Below, piece by piece: positions 36,591 to 44,648 of a DNA stretch of 64,000 nt. Each line of letters starts with the position of its first letter. Position 1 is the first letter of the stretch. The notes beneath the pieces were generated by a model. The model was not told the DNA's origin, ran no database searches, and saw only the letters and a program-made list of their open reading frames with translations. Source of the stretch: Parathalassolituus penaei (GTDB taxonomy: Bacteria; Pseudomonadota; Gammaproteobacteria; Pseudomonadales; Oceanobacteraceae); NCBI RefSeq assembly GCF_026626885.1, contig NZ_JAPNOA010000018.1:62001-126000 (forward strand), written 5' to 3'. Both the position numbers and the translations under genes were made by a program.

Positions 36591-36643
36591 GGGACCCTCT
36601 GAATAACTCGCGCAGAGCTGTGCAGAGTTATTCAGAGTGTCCC
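36591..36643. mobile_element. 53-bp minimal derivative of the MITE at 11.2 kb
   Basis: GGGACCCTCTGAATAACTC at the left equals the inverted right end of the 11.2-kb element. The last 37 bases equal the inverted left end of that element exactly, including its subterminal GCGCAGAGCTGTGCA. Only the two ends remain, joined without interior. TT flanks both sides, a possible 2-bp target duplication. It sits between the SHOCT terminator and the DUF4124 gene. Confidence 0.8.
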
Positions 36644-36814
36644 TTGGTCTTGTCTTCGCTAGTTAAGCCAGCCCCGTTCGTTTGTTGACGGTTGTTTGCT
36701 GATTTTATGTACAGAATTGGCCGGTGCCGGGCTTTAACGGCGCAAATCTGTGCTGCATTTGTCTGCCGGTACCGGGTTTTCCCAATAGTTTTATGACAAC
36801 ATAACGCGTTTGTA

Positions 36815-38446
36815 ATGGATAACTCGCTACCGTTGCCGAGGTTCTCGATGCTGCAGGGATTGCCTGTTCTTCTTCTGATGCTGTTGCCACTGACTGTTTC
36901 TGCCCAAGTATACCAATGGGTAGACGAGCAGGGACGCACCCATTTTTCCGATAAAGTCCCATCGGATAAAAGCGCCAGACCGACGACGGAACAACAAGCC
37001 AGTGTTGGTTTGCATGCGCCAGTTCACCACGATGGTGTGGCCTTGCGAGGTCTTACATGGGACGAAATGGCCTACTTGCGGCAATTGCTGCGAGCGCGCC
37101 AGTTCGAGGTGTTAAACAGCCGTCTGGATGAATACCGCCGTAACGCCGATGCGGACGCCGCTGCTGAGCCACTGTTGTGGGGGGCCTATCAGGCGTTCGA
37201 TCTTGGTGTGGCGTCTGCGGAAGAATATTTCAACGACTGGGTGCGTCTGCATCCGGGTGTTGAGGGCAGTTATCTGGCGCGCGCCAGTTATCAGTCTGGG
37301 GTTGCCTGGCAGCTTCTGCAGGAAAAGGGCCGATCCGCCAATGCTGATGACCGCAAACGTATTAACGGTTATTTCTTCGCAGCGCTGGGTGACCTGGATG
37401 CTGCCATTCGTATCAACCCCAGCTCTGCCATTGCCTACGCCCTGCTGGTGAGGATGGGTGGGGCGTTGAATGAGCGTGAACAGCTGAAATCCTATCTGGA
37501 CGGTGCCGAACGTGATGTTCCGATGTCGTTTGTGGTGGCGCGTATGCGTTTGCAGATGTTGAGTCCGGCCTTTGGTGGTTCGGAGCGTACCATGGCAGAT
37601 TATGCCAAGCGTGTGGCTGCACGCAGCAAACAGAATCCGCTGCTGGCGTTTTTGCCGGGGTATGTCGACCTCTACATGGGTGATCTGGCCCGCCAGCAGC
37701 GTAACAACCAGGCTGCCCTTGAGCGTTATAACCGTGCAATAAACTCGGCGGGTGATAACCACGAATTCTTCCAACATCGTGCTGAACTGTTGCTGGAGAT
37801 GCGTGAATACGAGGATGCCATTCGGGATTTCTCGTCGGCGGCCCGTTACAACACCGCTGACTCCAGCCTGTATGTGGGGGAGGCCAAAGCCTTTGCGGCC
37901 ATGGGCCAGTACCGCAATGCGGCATCTGAATTACAACGAGCCCGCAAAATTGATCCATCCAGCCTGCCGTTGGCCGAATTCAGTCAGCAAGTGGTGAAAG
38001 CTCTGGTCAAGGAAGGACAGCAAACCCGTAAAGCGGGTGATGCCAAAGAAGCCGCGACCTTTCTGGAAGCCGCAATTGGCCTGAGCCCTAAAAACGGTGA
38101 TGCGGTATACGAATACTCGCAGGCATTAAGCGATCTGCAGCGTTTCTCGGAAGCCCAACAACAGCTGGAAGCCGCTTTTGAAGGTCACACTGACGAGTTG
38201 AAACACTATCGTCTGATGGAGCAACTGCTGTTGCGGCGTTACCAGTGGGATGAAATCGTGGGTTACTGGTCGATGTATATCGACCGTCACGGTGAAGATG
38301 CTGCCAGCCTTGAAGCGCGTGCCCGTGCTTATTATGGCAACCATCAGTATGAAAAAGCGTTGGATGATGCTGAAAAGGCAGCGGCTCTTGGTAACAAGTC
38401 GGCCAAGGCACTGGTGAAGGAATATTCTGCCAAGGTGAATCGTTAA
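36815..38446 (+). CDS. Exported DUF4124 and TPR-repeat protein
   Basis: 543 residues. A signal peptide (about 12-31, LLLMLLPLTVSA) precedes a DUF4124 domain (VYQWVDEQGRTHFSDKVP, about 33-50). The rest is helical with TPR-like repeats (for example RQQRNNQAALERYNRAINSA, AEQ-type helices, EDAIRDFSSAARYNTADS, YEKALDDAEKAAALGNKSA). DUF4124 proteins are periplasmic and usually of unknown role; the TPR part suggests protein binding. The 5-prime flank contains the 53-bp MITE derivative. Confidence 0.8.
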   Translation: MDNSLPLPRFSMLQGLPVLLLMLLPLTVSAQVYQWVDEQGRTHFSDKVPSDKSARPTTEQQASVGLHAPVHHDGVALRGLTWDEMAYLRQLLRARQFEVLNSRLDEYRRNADADAAAEPLLWGAYQAFDLGVASAEEYFNDWVRLHPGVEGSYLARASYQSGVAWQLLQEKGRSANADDRKRINGYFFAALGDLDAAIRINPSSAIAYALLVRMGGALNEREQLKSYLDGAERDVPMSFVVARMRLQMLSPAFGGSERTMADYAKRVAARSKQNPLLAFLPGYVDLYMGDLARQQRNNQAALERYNRAINSAGDNHEFFQHRAELLLEMREYEDAIRDFSSAARYNTADSSLYVGEAKAFAAMGQYRNAASELQRARKIDPSSLPLAEFSQQVVKALVKEGQQTRKAGDAKEAATFLEAAIGLSPKNGDAVYEYSQALSDLQRFSEAQQQLEAAFEGHTDELKHYRLMEQLLLRRYQWDEIVGYWSMYIDRHGEDAASLEARARAYYGNHQYEKALDDAEKAAALGNKSAKALVKEYSAKVNR

Positions 38447-38525
38447 GCGCGGCCGGGCCGCGATTGGATCTGATGTCTGGCCGGATGTGATCGGATCTGG
38501 CGTCTGGCGCTTTGCGGCTACACCG

Positions 38526-38771
38526 CTTGTTAATTGGCTACTCCGCTTGCCCTCTTGGGGGACCTTGTCCCCCGGCCGGGCGGGCCTCCCCCTGCTTTTG
38601 CCCGACTGGGCTCGTATTCCCGGTTTTCACCGACAACGGCGTTTCGACCCCGGCCCGATGGCACATCCCTGTGCCAACGGGCCTTGCGGGGCATCCATGC
38701 CCCGGCTGGGTCGGCCGTTGCGGTGAAACCCGGCTCGCCCAGATGGGCATTCGGTAGCCAGCTGCGCTGGG
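38526..38771 (+). repeat. Structured compound repeat, copy 3
   Basis: Full core with the GGCCCG/CGGGCC state and CCAGC/GCTGG closing stem. Preceded at 38447-38515 by a GCCGGGCCGCGAT leader and TCTGGCG-type motifs. Lies between the TPR gene and convergent hrpB. Confidence 0.9.
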
Positions 38772-38800
38772 CTAAATCGGTGTGCTGGTGGATGATATTC

Positions 38801-38849
38801 GCCCGACGCCCGACGCCCGACGCCCGACGCCCGACGCCCGACGCCCGAC
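38801..38849 (+). repeat. GCCCGAC heptamer array (7 units)
   Basis: Seven perfect units directly after copy 3, ending 9 bases before the hrpB stop codon. Confidence 0.95.
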
Positions 38850-38858
38850 GCCAATGCG

Positions 38859-41432
38859 CTATTGCCCTGACTGTTTCTGGCGCGCCAGTGCATTGCTGGT
38901 TAATGCGGTGGCTTCGGCTCCGGTTGGGTCTTCCGGCCATGGATGTTTCGGATAACGGCCGCGTAAATCCTTGCGGACTTCGGCGTAGGAGTTGGACCAG
39001 AAGCCCGGTAAGTCGCGGGTGATCTGTACTGGTCGTCGGGCCGGTGATAACAGGTGCACCAGCACGGGCAATCGGCCATCGAGAATTGTCGGGTGGCGGG
39101 TGCTACCAAACATCTCTTGCAGTTTGACCGCCAGTACCGGCGCTTCCTGACAGTAATCCAGCGTGATACGCGAGCCGCTGGGCACTTTGATGGTGAGCGG
39201 TGCCAGCTGGTCGAGGAGTTGTTGCTGCTCCCAGTCGAGTTGCTGTTTGAGGATGTCGAACCAGTCGAGGCGGGCGAGGTCACGCTGGTTGCGGACCTTG
39301 TCGAGCCAGGGCTCCAGCACGGCGTACAGGCGTTGGGCGAGCGCCTCGTTGCGGCAGTCGGGCCATTTGCTGAATTGCATATGTTGCTGGCTGTCTGTCG
39401 GAAATCCCTGCAAATACTCATACACCAACACCATTCGTGCCTGTAACTGGCGGCTGCTGTCTTGCCAGTCGAGGCATTCCAGCGCCTGTTGCGGGTTGTC
39501 AGCCATCCAGTTCTTCCAGATGCTGAGCCATTGTTCCGGCTGCGGGCTGGCCAGTTTGCGGGCTTTCCAGACCAGTTTGCCAAGGCGTTGCTGTTGTTCG
39601 GTGAGCAGGGTGCCGTTGTCGAGCCAGCGAATATCCAGCACTTCCCGGAACAGATGTGGTTGCCATTCCTGCAGCTGCGCCAGCTGCTGGTCGTCCAGTG
39701 CCACTGCCAGACGAATACGATTCGGATTGCCACCGGTCATTTCGGCAATGGCCAGCCACGGGCTGTCGTTCAGGCGCGAGTCCTGCCCAAGTTCCGCACC
39801 GCTGCCGTTGGCCAGCTGATAACGACTGTTGCCGGAGCCTGAAGGCGCACGCAAGCGGGCAATCCGGTCCGGAAAGGCGAGGGCTGCGATCAAGGCTGGT
39901 TGTAGAGGGCTACTGTCGCGGGGTGGCAGGTTCAGGGCATCGGCCCAGCGTTGCGCCAGTGGTTGAATACGGCTGCGCCAGAATCCTTGTTGGCGGGCGT
40001 AATGCAGGCGTTGGTCGAGGTCGTCCTGATGACCGGGGTTGCGTGGGCCATCCTGAATCAAGGCCACCAGTTCGCTGGCGGCACGGCCCATGCCGTAACG
40101 TCCTGACAGCAGCAGGGCGTGTGCCCAGCGCGGCTCCAGACCAGCGGCGGCACACTGGCGGCCATGATCCGTCAGCTGTTGGCCATCGCTGATACCCAGC
40201 TGTTGTAACAGGTCGGACGCTTGCGCCAGAGCCGGAGCCGGTGGTGGTGTTAACCACAGCAGTTCATCGGCGGCAGCACCCCAGGTAAGTAACTCCAGCA
40301 ACAGTGATGACAGATCCTGTTGGGCGATTTCCGGGCTGATATGAGCCGGGCGGCGGCTGTGTTCACCTTCGCTCCAGAGCCGGTAACACAGGCCGGGGCA
40401 TTGGCGTCCGGCACGGCCTTCACGCTGAGTCGCAGAAGCCTGGCTGATATTGCGGGTCTGCAATTCACTGAGGCCACTGGCCGGGCTGAACTCCATCCGC
40501 CGTTCCAGGCCAGAGTCGATCACCAGGGCAACACCGTCAAGCGTGAGTGAGCTTTCGGCGATATTGGTGGCCAGCAGCACCTTGCGAACCCCCTCAGGGG
40601 CGGGTGCCAGTGCGGCTTTCTGGGCACTGTCATCAAGCTGGCCGTGTAGCGGCAGAATCGCCAGCTGTGCTGGCAATTGCCCTTGTTGCTGCTGCTCGGT
40701 CAGCAGTTCCTGCAAGCGACGAATATCCCCGGTGCCGGGCAGAAACATCAGCACGTGGCCAGGGCTGCCAGTCGGAATCGGTTCGTTCAGAGCTTCCCGT
40801 AATACTCGGGACAGCTGCTCGGCCAGGCGCTCGTTACTGTTACGAGCCGGCCGGTAATGGGTGACCACCGGAAAACCACGCCCCGGACAATGCAGGGCAG
40901 GGGCATCGAGTGCGGCGCTGAGGCTGTCGGTATCAAGGGTGGCTGACATCACCAGCAGACGCAGGTCCGGACGTAGCAGCTGCTGGCTCTGATGTGCCAG
41001 CGCCAGCGCCAGATCCGACTGCAAATGGCGTTCGTGAAATTCGTCGAACAGGATCAAGCCAACGCCGGTCAGTTCCGGGTCAGTCTGCAGCATTCGCGTC
41101 AGAATCCCTTCGGTGATCACCAGAATCCGCGTTCTGGCGCTGCTTTTCTGCTCCAGACGAATGCGATAACCGACTCGCTCGCCGACCGCTTCCCCCAGCT
41201 GTCTGGCCATAAACAGCGCCGCGTTGCGGGCTGCCAGTCGCCGTGGCTCTAGCAGCAGAATCTGTTGGCCGTCGAGCCAGTCGGCATCCATCAGCGCCAG
41301 TGGCACCCGGGTGGTTTTACCGGCACCGGGTTCTGCGGTCAGCAACAGGTTGGGGTGCTGGGCCAGTTGCTGGCGGATGTCGTCCAGCATGGCATCAATG
41401 GGCAACGGAATGGCGTTGGTGGAGTCGGTCAT
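38859..41432 (-). CDS. hrpB: ATP-dependent helicase HrpB
   Basis: 857-residue DEAH/RHA-type helicase. Motif I AEPGAGKTTRVPLAL (about 33), DEAH variant LFDEFHERHL (about 127), VMSATLDT (about 157), and motif VI QREGRAGRQCPG (about 338), followed by an HrpB C-terminal domain. Full length for HrpB. Its role in the cell is poorly defined, with links to RNA handling. Its stop lies 9 bases from a heptamer array of the convergent intergenic repeat. Confidence 0.94.
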   Translation of the reverse strand: MTDSTNAIPLPIDAMLDDIRQQLAQHPNLLLTAEPGAGKTTRVPLALMDADWLDGQQILLLEPRRLAARNAALFMARQLGEAVGERVGYRIRLEQKSSARTRILVITEGILTRMLQTDPELTGVGLILFDEFHERHLQSDLALALAHQSQQLLRPDLRLLVMSATLDTDSLSAALDAPALHCPGRGFPVVTHYRPARNSNERLAEQLSRVLREALNEPIPTGSPGHVLMFLPGTGDIRRLQELLTEQQQQGQLPAQLAILPLHGQLDDSAQKAALAPAPEGVRKVLLATNIAESSLTLDGVALVIDSGLERRMEFSPASGLSELQTRNISQASATQREGRAGRQCPGLCYRLWSEGEHSRRPAHISPEIAQQDLSSLLLELLTWGAAADELLWLTPPPAPALAQASDLLQQLGISDGQQLTDHGRQCAAAGLEPRWAHALLLSGRYGMGRAASELVALIQDGPRNPGHQDDLDQRLHYARQQGFWRSRIQPLAQRWADALNLPPRDSSPLQPALIAALAFPDRIARLRAPSGSGNSRYQLANGSGAELGQDSRLNDSPWLAIAEMTGGNPNRIRLAVALDDQQLAQLQEWQPHLFREVLDIRWLDNGTLLTEQQQRLGKLVWKARKLASPQPEQWLSIWKNWMADNPQQALECLDWQDSSRQLQARMVLVYEYLQGFPTDSQQHMQFSKWPDCRNEALAQRLYAVLEPWLDKVRNQRDLARLDWFDILKQQLDWEQQQLLDQLAPLTIKVPSGSRITLDYCQEAPVLAVKLQEMFGSTRHPTILDGRLPVLVHLLSPARRPVQITRDLPGFWSNSYAEVRKDLRGRYPKHPWPEDPTGAEATALTSNALARQKQSGQ

Positions 41433-41606
41433 GGGCGCAATTGTCGGTATTTTTGCTCGATCATCGGAAGCGGGATGTTACCATTAACCGCAGAGGGCTG
41501 GCTGCTCTGGTGCCTGTGAGCAGGCCCGGAACGGCCCTGAAAGCTCGTGGTCTTACACGGGTAAGGCTGGTTATGTGGGCTGGTCCCTGATTCAGGAGTA
41601 TTGCGG

Positions 41607-41792
41607 ATGTCTGATTCAGACAAGGTTATCGACTTCGCCAAAGCCGGTGAACGTCATCGCCATTCCCGTATGCATCGGGAAAAAGAAGAGAAAGTGGATG
41701 AGCTGCGGGAACGTTTTGCGGCCGCCTTGCCGGACCGTAAAACCCCGGTGAAAGACTATTTGCGCAAGAAAAAAGCGCGCAAGAAAACCTGA
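41607..41792 (+). CDS. Small basic protein, unknown function
   Basis: 61 residues, highly charged and almost wholly helical, ending in a Lys/Arg-rich tail (KDYLRKKKARKKT). AGGAG lies 8 bases before the ATG at 41607. It is followed 15 bases later by the glyoxalase-fold gene and probably co-transcribed with it and tusA. The basic tail may bind nucleic acid; the family was not recognised. Confidence 0.7.
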   Translation: MSDSDKVIDFAKAGERHRHSRMHREKEEKVDELRERFAAALPDRKTPVKDYLRKKKARKKT

Positions 41793-41807
41793 CAGGAGTT
41801 GTCGGCG

Positions 41808-42215
41808 ATGCTGACCGGTATTCACCATGTAGCCATCATTTGTGCGGACTACCCGCGCAGCAAGGATTTTTACCAGCGGATTCTGGGGCTGACGGTACTG
41901 GCTGAAACCTACCGTCAGGCGCGCGACTCCTGGAAGCTCGATCTGGCCTTGCCGGATGGCAGCCAGCTGGAGTTGTTCAGTTTTCCCGGAGCACCGGCGC
42001 GACCAAGTTACCCGGAAGCGCAGGGCTTGCGCCATCTGGCGTTTGCCAGTGACGATCTGGATGCCGACGTTCACCATTTGCGGTTGCATGGGGTGGAATG
42101 TGAGCCGATCAGGGTTGATGAACTGACCGGGCGACGTTTTACCTTTTTTGCCGATCCCGATAACTTGCCGCTTGAACTGTATGAAGTGCTGCCAGAAGCA
42201 GCCGGAGAGAATTGA
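41808..42215 (+). CDS. YaeR-like VOC (glyoxalase-fold) protein
   Basis: 135 residues of the vicinal-oxygen-chelate fold: two beta-alpha-beta-beta-beta units, with HHVAIICADYPRSKDFY at the start, LELFSFPGAP in the middle and FADPDNLPLELYEV at the end. Metal ligands are His and Glu at the expected places. Closest in feel to YaeR/GloA2, whose substrate is unsettled. The ATG at 41808 has AGGAG 9 bases upstream. Confidence 0.88.
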   Translation: MLTGIHHVAIICADYPRSKDFYQRILGLTVLAETYRQARDSWKLDLALPDGSQLELFSFPGAPARPSYPEAQGLRHLAFASDDLDADVHHLRLHGVECEPIRVDELTGRRFTFFADPDNLPLELYEVLPEAAGEN

Positions 42216-42455
42216 ATGTCTGACGTATACCAGCAACTGGATGCCCGTGGTCTGTACTGCCCGGAGCCAGTGATGATGTTGCACAACCTGATGGCGGATG
42301 TTCCGACCGGAGTGCTGGTGGAGGTATTGGCGACGGATCCTTCTACCCGTCGTGACTTTCTGAAGTTCTGCAATTTTCTGGGGCATGAGCTGCTGCAGTG
42401 TGAGGAAGTGAACAACGAGTTTCATTTTCTGATTCGCAAGGGCGAAGAGGGCTGA
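42216..42455 (+). CDS. tusA: TusA-family sulfurtransferase
   Basis: 79 residues. LDARGLYCPEPVMMLHNLM contains the CPEP motif with the persulfide-carrying Cys (residue 15). TusA carries sulfur for tRNA 2-thiouridine and molybdenum cofactor routes. It starts right after the stop of the glyoxalase-fold gene, so the two are coupled. The paralogue status (TusA versus YedF/SirA-like) cannot be settled here. Confidence 0.88.
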   Translation: MSDVYQQLDARGLYCPEPVMMLHNLMADVPTGVLVEVLATDPSTRRDFLKFCNFLGHELLQCEEVNNEFHFLIRKGEEG

Positions 42456-42504
42456 TCGGATCTGGCCGGGCCGCGATCGGATCTGGCGCTTTGCGGCCAC
42501 TCGG

Positions 42505-42750
42505 CTTGTTAATTGGACATGCTGCTGGCCCTGCCTGGGGGACCTTGTCCCCCGGCCGGGCGGCCGTCCCCCTGCTTGGCCCTGCTGGGCTCGTGTCTCC
42601 GGTATTCACCGACAACGGCTGTTCGACCCCGGCCAGATGGTACATCCCTGTACCAACTGGCCTTGCGGGGCATCCATGCCCCGGCTGGGTCGGCCGTTGC
42701 GGTGAATCCCGGCTCGCCCAGATGGGCATTCTGCAGCCAGCTGCGCTGGG
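42505..42750 (+). repeat. Structured compound repeat, copy 4
   Basis: Shows the GGCCAG-A-TGGTACA-TCCC-TGTACCA-A-CTGGCC state: both the inner C-G to T-A and the outer CCCG/CGGG to CCAG/CTGG changes are compensated. Its first half has the GGCCGGGCGGCCGTCCCCC variant shared only with copy 5. Confidence 0.9.
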
Positions 42751-42777
42751 CAAAACCGGTGTTATGGATACTCTGTT

Positions 42778-42801
42778 GCAGGAGCGCGCCGTTGGCCGCG
42801 A
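42778..42801 (+). repeat. REP-like palindrome (GCGCGCC-GTT-GGCCGCG type)
   Basis: GCAGGAGCGCGCCGTTGGCC then GCGA: the same REP-like unit as at 49763 and 61637, with the GTAG head changed to GCAG. It lies 27 bases after copy 4. Confidence 0.65.
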
Positions 42802-42873
42802 TGGCGTTGCGGCGTGGCTCCGATGCTGGGCACGCTTCGCTGTGCACCAGCCTACTTTTAGTGATAATCGCGC

Positions 42874-42907
42874 CTGGCGTCTGGCGTCTGGCGTCTGGCG
42901 TCTGGCG
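42874..42907 (+). repeat. CTGGCGT heptamer array (about 5 units)
   Basis: Four perfect units plus six bases, directly before copy 5. The unit is close to the reverse complement of the GCCCGAC type (ACGCCAG against ACGCCCG), so left and right arrays tend to be inverted. Confidence 0.92.
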
Positions 42908-42916
42908 GCCACTCGG

Positions 42917-43162
42917 CTTGTTAATTGGCCACGCTGCTGGCCCTGCCTGGGGGACCTTGTCCCCCGGCCGGGCGGCCGTCCCCCTGCTTAGCTCTGCTGG
43001 GCTCGTGTCTCCGGTATTCACCGACAACGGCTGTTCGACCCCGGCCAGATGGTACATCCCTGTACCAACTGGCCTTGCGGGGCATCCATGCCCCGGCTGG
43101 GTCGGCCGTTGCGGTGAATACCGGCTCGCCCAGATGGGCATTCTGCAGCCAGCTGCGCTGGG
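42917..43162 (+). repeat. Structured compound repeat, copy 5
   Basis: Nearly identical to copy 4 (GGCCAG/CTGGCC with TGGTACA/TGTACCA, closing CCAGC/GCTGG), 412 bp downstream of it, which suggests recent duplication of the whole unit. Confidence 0.9.
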
Positions 43163-43190
43163 TGAAATCGTTTCAAATTGATGCTCTGTT

Positions 43191-43213
43191 GTAGCGTGGG
43201 CATTTATGCCCAC
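43191..43213 (+). repeat. REP-like palindrome GTAGCGTGGGCAT/ATGCCCAC
   Basis: The same GTAG-headed palindrome as at 31045, here 28 bases after copy 5 and just before the heptamers. Confidence 0.7.
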
Positions 43214-43220
43214 AAAATCG

Positions 43221-43297
43221 CACCCGACACCCGACACCCGACACCCGACACCCGACACCCGACACCCGACACCCGACACCCGACACCCGACACCCGA
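43221..43297 (+). repeat. CACCCGA heptamer array (11 units)
   Basis: Eleven perfect units, the longest uniform heptamer run in the window, ending 3 bases before the stop codon of the convergent sugar dehydrogenase gene. Confidence 0.95.
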
Positions 43298-43300
43298 CAT

Positions 43301-44557
43301 TCAGCGCTCTGTCGGTTGCAGTCGAATCAGTTTGCCGTCGGTTTCGTCGGTGAGCAGGTAAACCAGGCCGTCCGGTCCTTGTTCCACATCGCGTATGCGT
43401 TCGCCAATCCGGTTGGCAAACAGCCGTTCTTCGCCGCTGACGGTTTCGCCGTCCAGTGTCAGTCGTACCAGTTGCCGGAATTTCAGCGAGCCGACCAGCA
43501 GGTTGTTATGCCAGCCGGGGTAGCGGTCGCCGCTGTAAAACAGCATGCCGGAGGGGGCGATTGAGGGTAACCAGTAAAACAGTGGTGACTCGGTGCCAGC
43601 CTTGATCGGGCCTTCGCCGATGTCGCCGCCGGTGTATTCCTTGCCCCAGGTGGTCAGTGGCCAGCCGTAGTTGGCGCCGGGCTGGATGATGTTGATTTCG
43701 TCGCCGCCTTTGGGGCCGTGCTCATGAATCCATAACTGGCCGGTGCTCGGGTTTAGCGCTGCGCCTTGTGGGTTGCGATGCCCGTAAGACCAGATTTCCG
43801 GGCGGGCACCGGCTGTGTGCACAAACGGGTTGTCGTTGGGCACGCTGCCGTCCGGGTAAATCCGCACTACCTTGCCGAGGTCGTTATCCAGCGTCTGGGC
43901 GCTGTCGCGGGCCAGAAAGCGTTCGCCAAGAGTCACAAACAGATAACCATCCGGGGTGAATACCAGTCGTGAACCAAAGTGGGCGGTGGAGAGTTTTTTC
44001 GGCTGCTGCCGGAAGATGACCTGCTGGTCGACCAGTCGGAAACCACTGGTGTTGTCGCCTTCAAGGCGGGCCGACATCACGGCGGTGCCGTTGCTCAGCA
44101 GCTCGCCGGGTTCGGAGTAACTCATGAATACCCGGTCTTGCCAGATCGCTACATCCAGCAATCCGCCCTGACCCATGGCCGATACTTCCGGAACCCCGGC
44201 AACCGGAGTGCTGACTTGCCAGCGGTTGTTCGTGGCCGTTAATACCCGCAACTGGCCGGAGCGTTCGGTTACCAGCAAACGGCCATCGGCCAGAAACGCC
44301 ATTCCCCAGGGATGATTGAGGCCCGTCGCCAGAACTTCCGGCGTCGCAACACTGCTGTCGGATTCCATAATCTGGTTGCCCGTAAAGGTCTGGTTACGCG
44401 GGTGATCGGCAGCGTTGGCTGGGCTGGATAAAAGGGCGGTGCTGGAGAGAAGCGCGGTGCTGGAGAGCAGGGTGGTGGAAGCAGCAAGGCTGCACAACAG
44501 GCTGGTGGCCAGTACCCGTGCGGATATCAGGCGGGGATGCAGTACAGGAAAAACCAT
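43301..44557 (-). CDS. PQQ-dependent aldose sugar dehydrogenase (YliI-like)
   Basis: 418-residue periplasmic six-bladed propeller of the soluble glucose dehydrogenase family. The signal peptide (about 1-45) contains an LLSSTA motif repeated in tandem before ANA-AD. TGLNHPWGMAFLADGRLLVTERSG, then HFGSRLVFTPDGYLFVTLGER, GHRNPQGAALNP and WIHEHGPKGGDEIN are family signatures, including PQQ and calcium contacts. The ATG at 44557 has AAGGAG upstream, but that site lies inside a hairpin. Oxidises aldoses by family analogy. Confidence 0.9.
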   Translation of the reverse strand: MVFPVLHPRLISARVLATSLLCSLAASTTLLSSTALLSSTALLSSPANAADHPRNQTFTGNQIMESDSSVATPEVLATGLNHPWGMAFLADGRLLVTERSGQLRVLTATNNRWQVSTPVAGVPEVSAMGQGGLLDVAIWQDRVFMSYSEPGELLSNGTAVMSARLEGDNTSGFRLVDQQVIFRQQPKKLSTAHFGSRLVFTPDGYLFVTLGERFLARDSAQTLDNDLGKVVRIYPDGSVPNDNPFVHTAGARPEIWSYGHRNPQGAALNPSTGQLWIHEHGPKGGDEINIIQPGANYGWPLTTWGKEYTGGDIGEGPIKAGTESPLFYWLPSIAPSGMLFYSGDRYPGWHNNLLVGSLKFRQLVRLTLDGETVSGEERLFANRIGERIRDVEQGPDGLVYLLTDETDGKLIRLQPTER

Positions 44558-44561
44558 AAGA

Positions 44562-44613
44562 CTGACTCCTTGGCTGGAGTCAGGCATTGTCCCCCCATGC
44601 GGGGGACAATGCC
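44562..44613 (-). promoter_or_regulatory. Two leader hairpins, one hiding the ribosome site
   Basis: On the minus strand CTGACTCC pairs with GGAGTCAG (44562-44583, 6-base loop), covering GGAG of the only ribosome site of the sugar dehydrogenase. Directly upstream GGCATTGTCCCCC pairs perfectly with GGGGGACAATGCC (44583-44613, loop CATGC). Neither is followed by a T run. The pair may act as a translational switch or thermosensor, and the larger stem may stabilise or end the preceding transcript. Confidence 0.55.
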
Positions 44614-44648
44614 AGCGGGTCGTACGGATGCACGACCACGGGGATAGC

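Noticed and set aside
43221-43297. Heptamer arrays as CRISPR
   Set aside because: Units are 7 bp without spacers, and no cas genes are present.
42509-43300. 263-codon minus-strand frame and other long frames across the structured repeats
   Set aside because: They arise from high GC and conserved repeat sequence. Indels (for example the lost T in copy 12 and the two-base loss in copies 6 and 8) break them, changes follow base pairing rather than codon position, and the same pseudo-protein appears on both strands.
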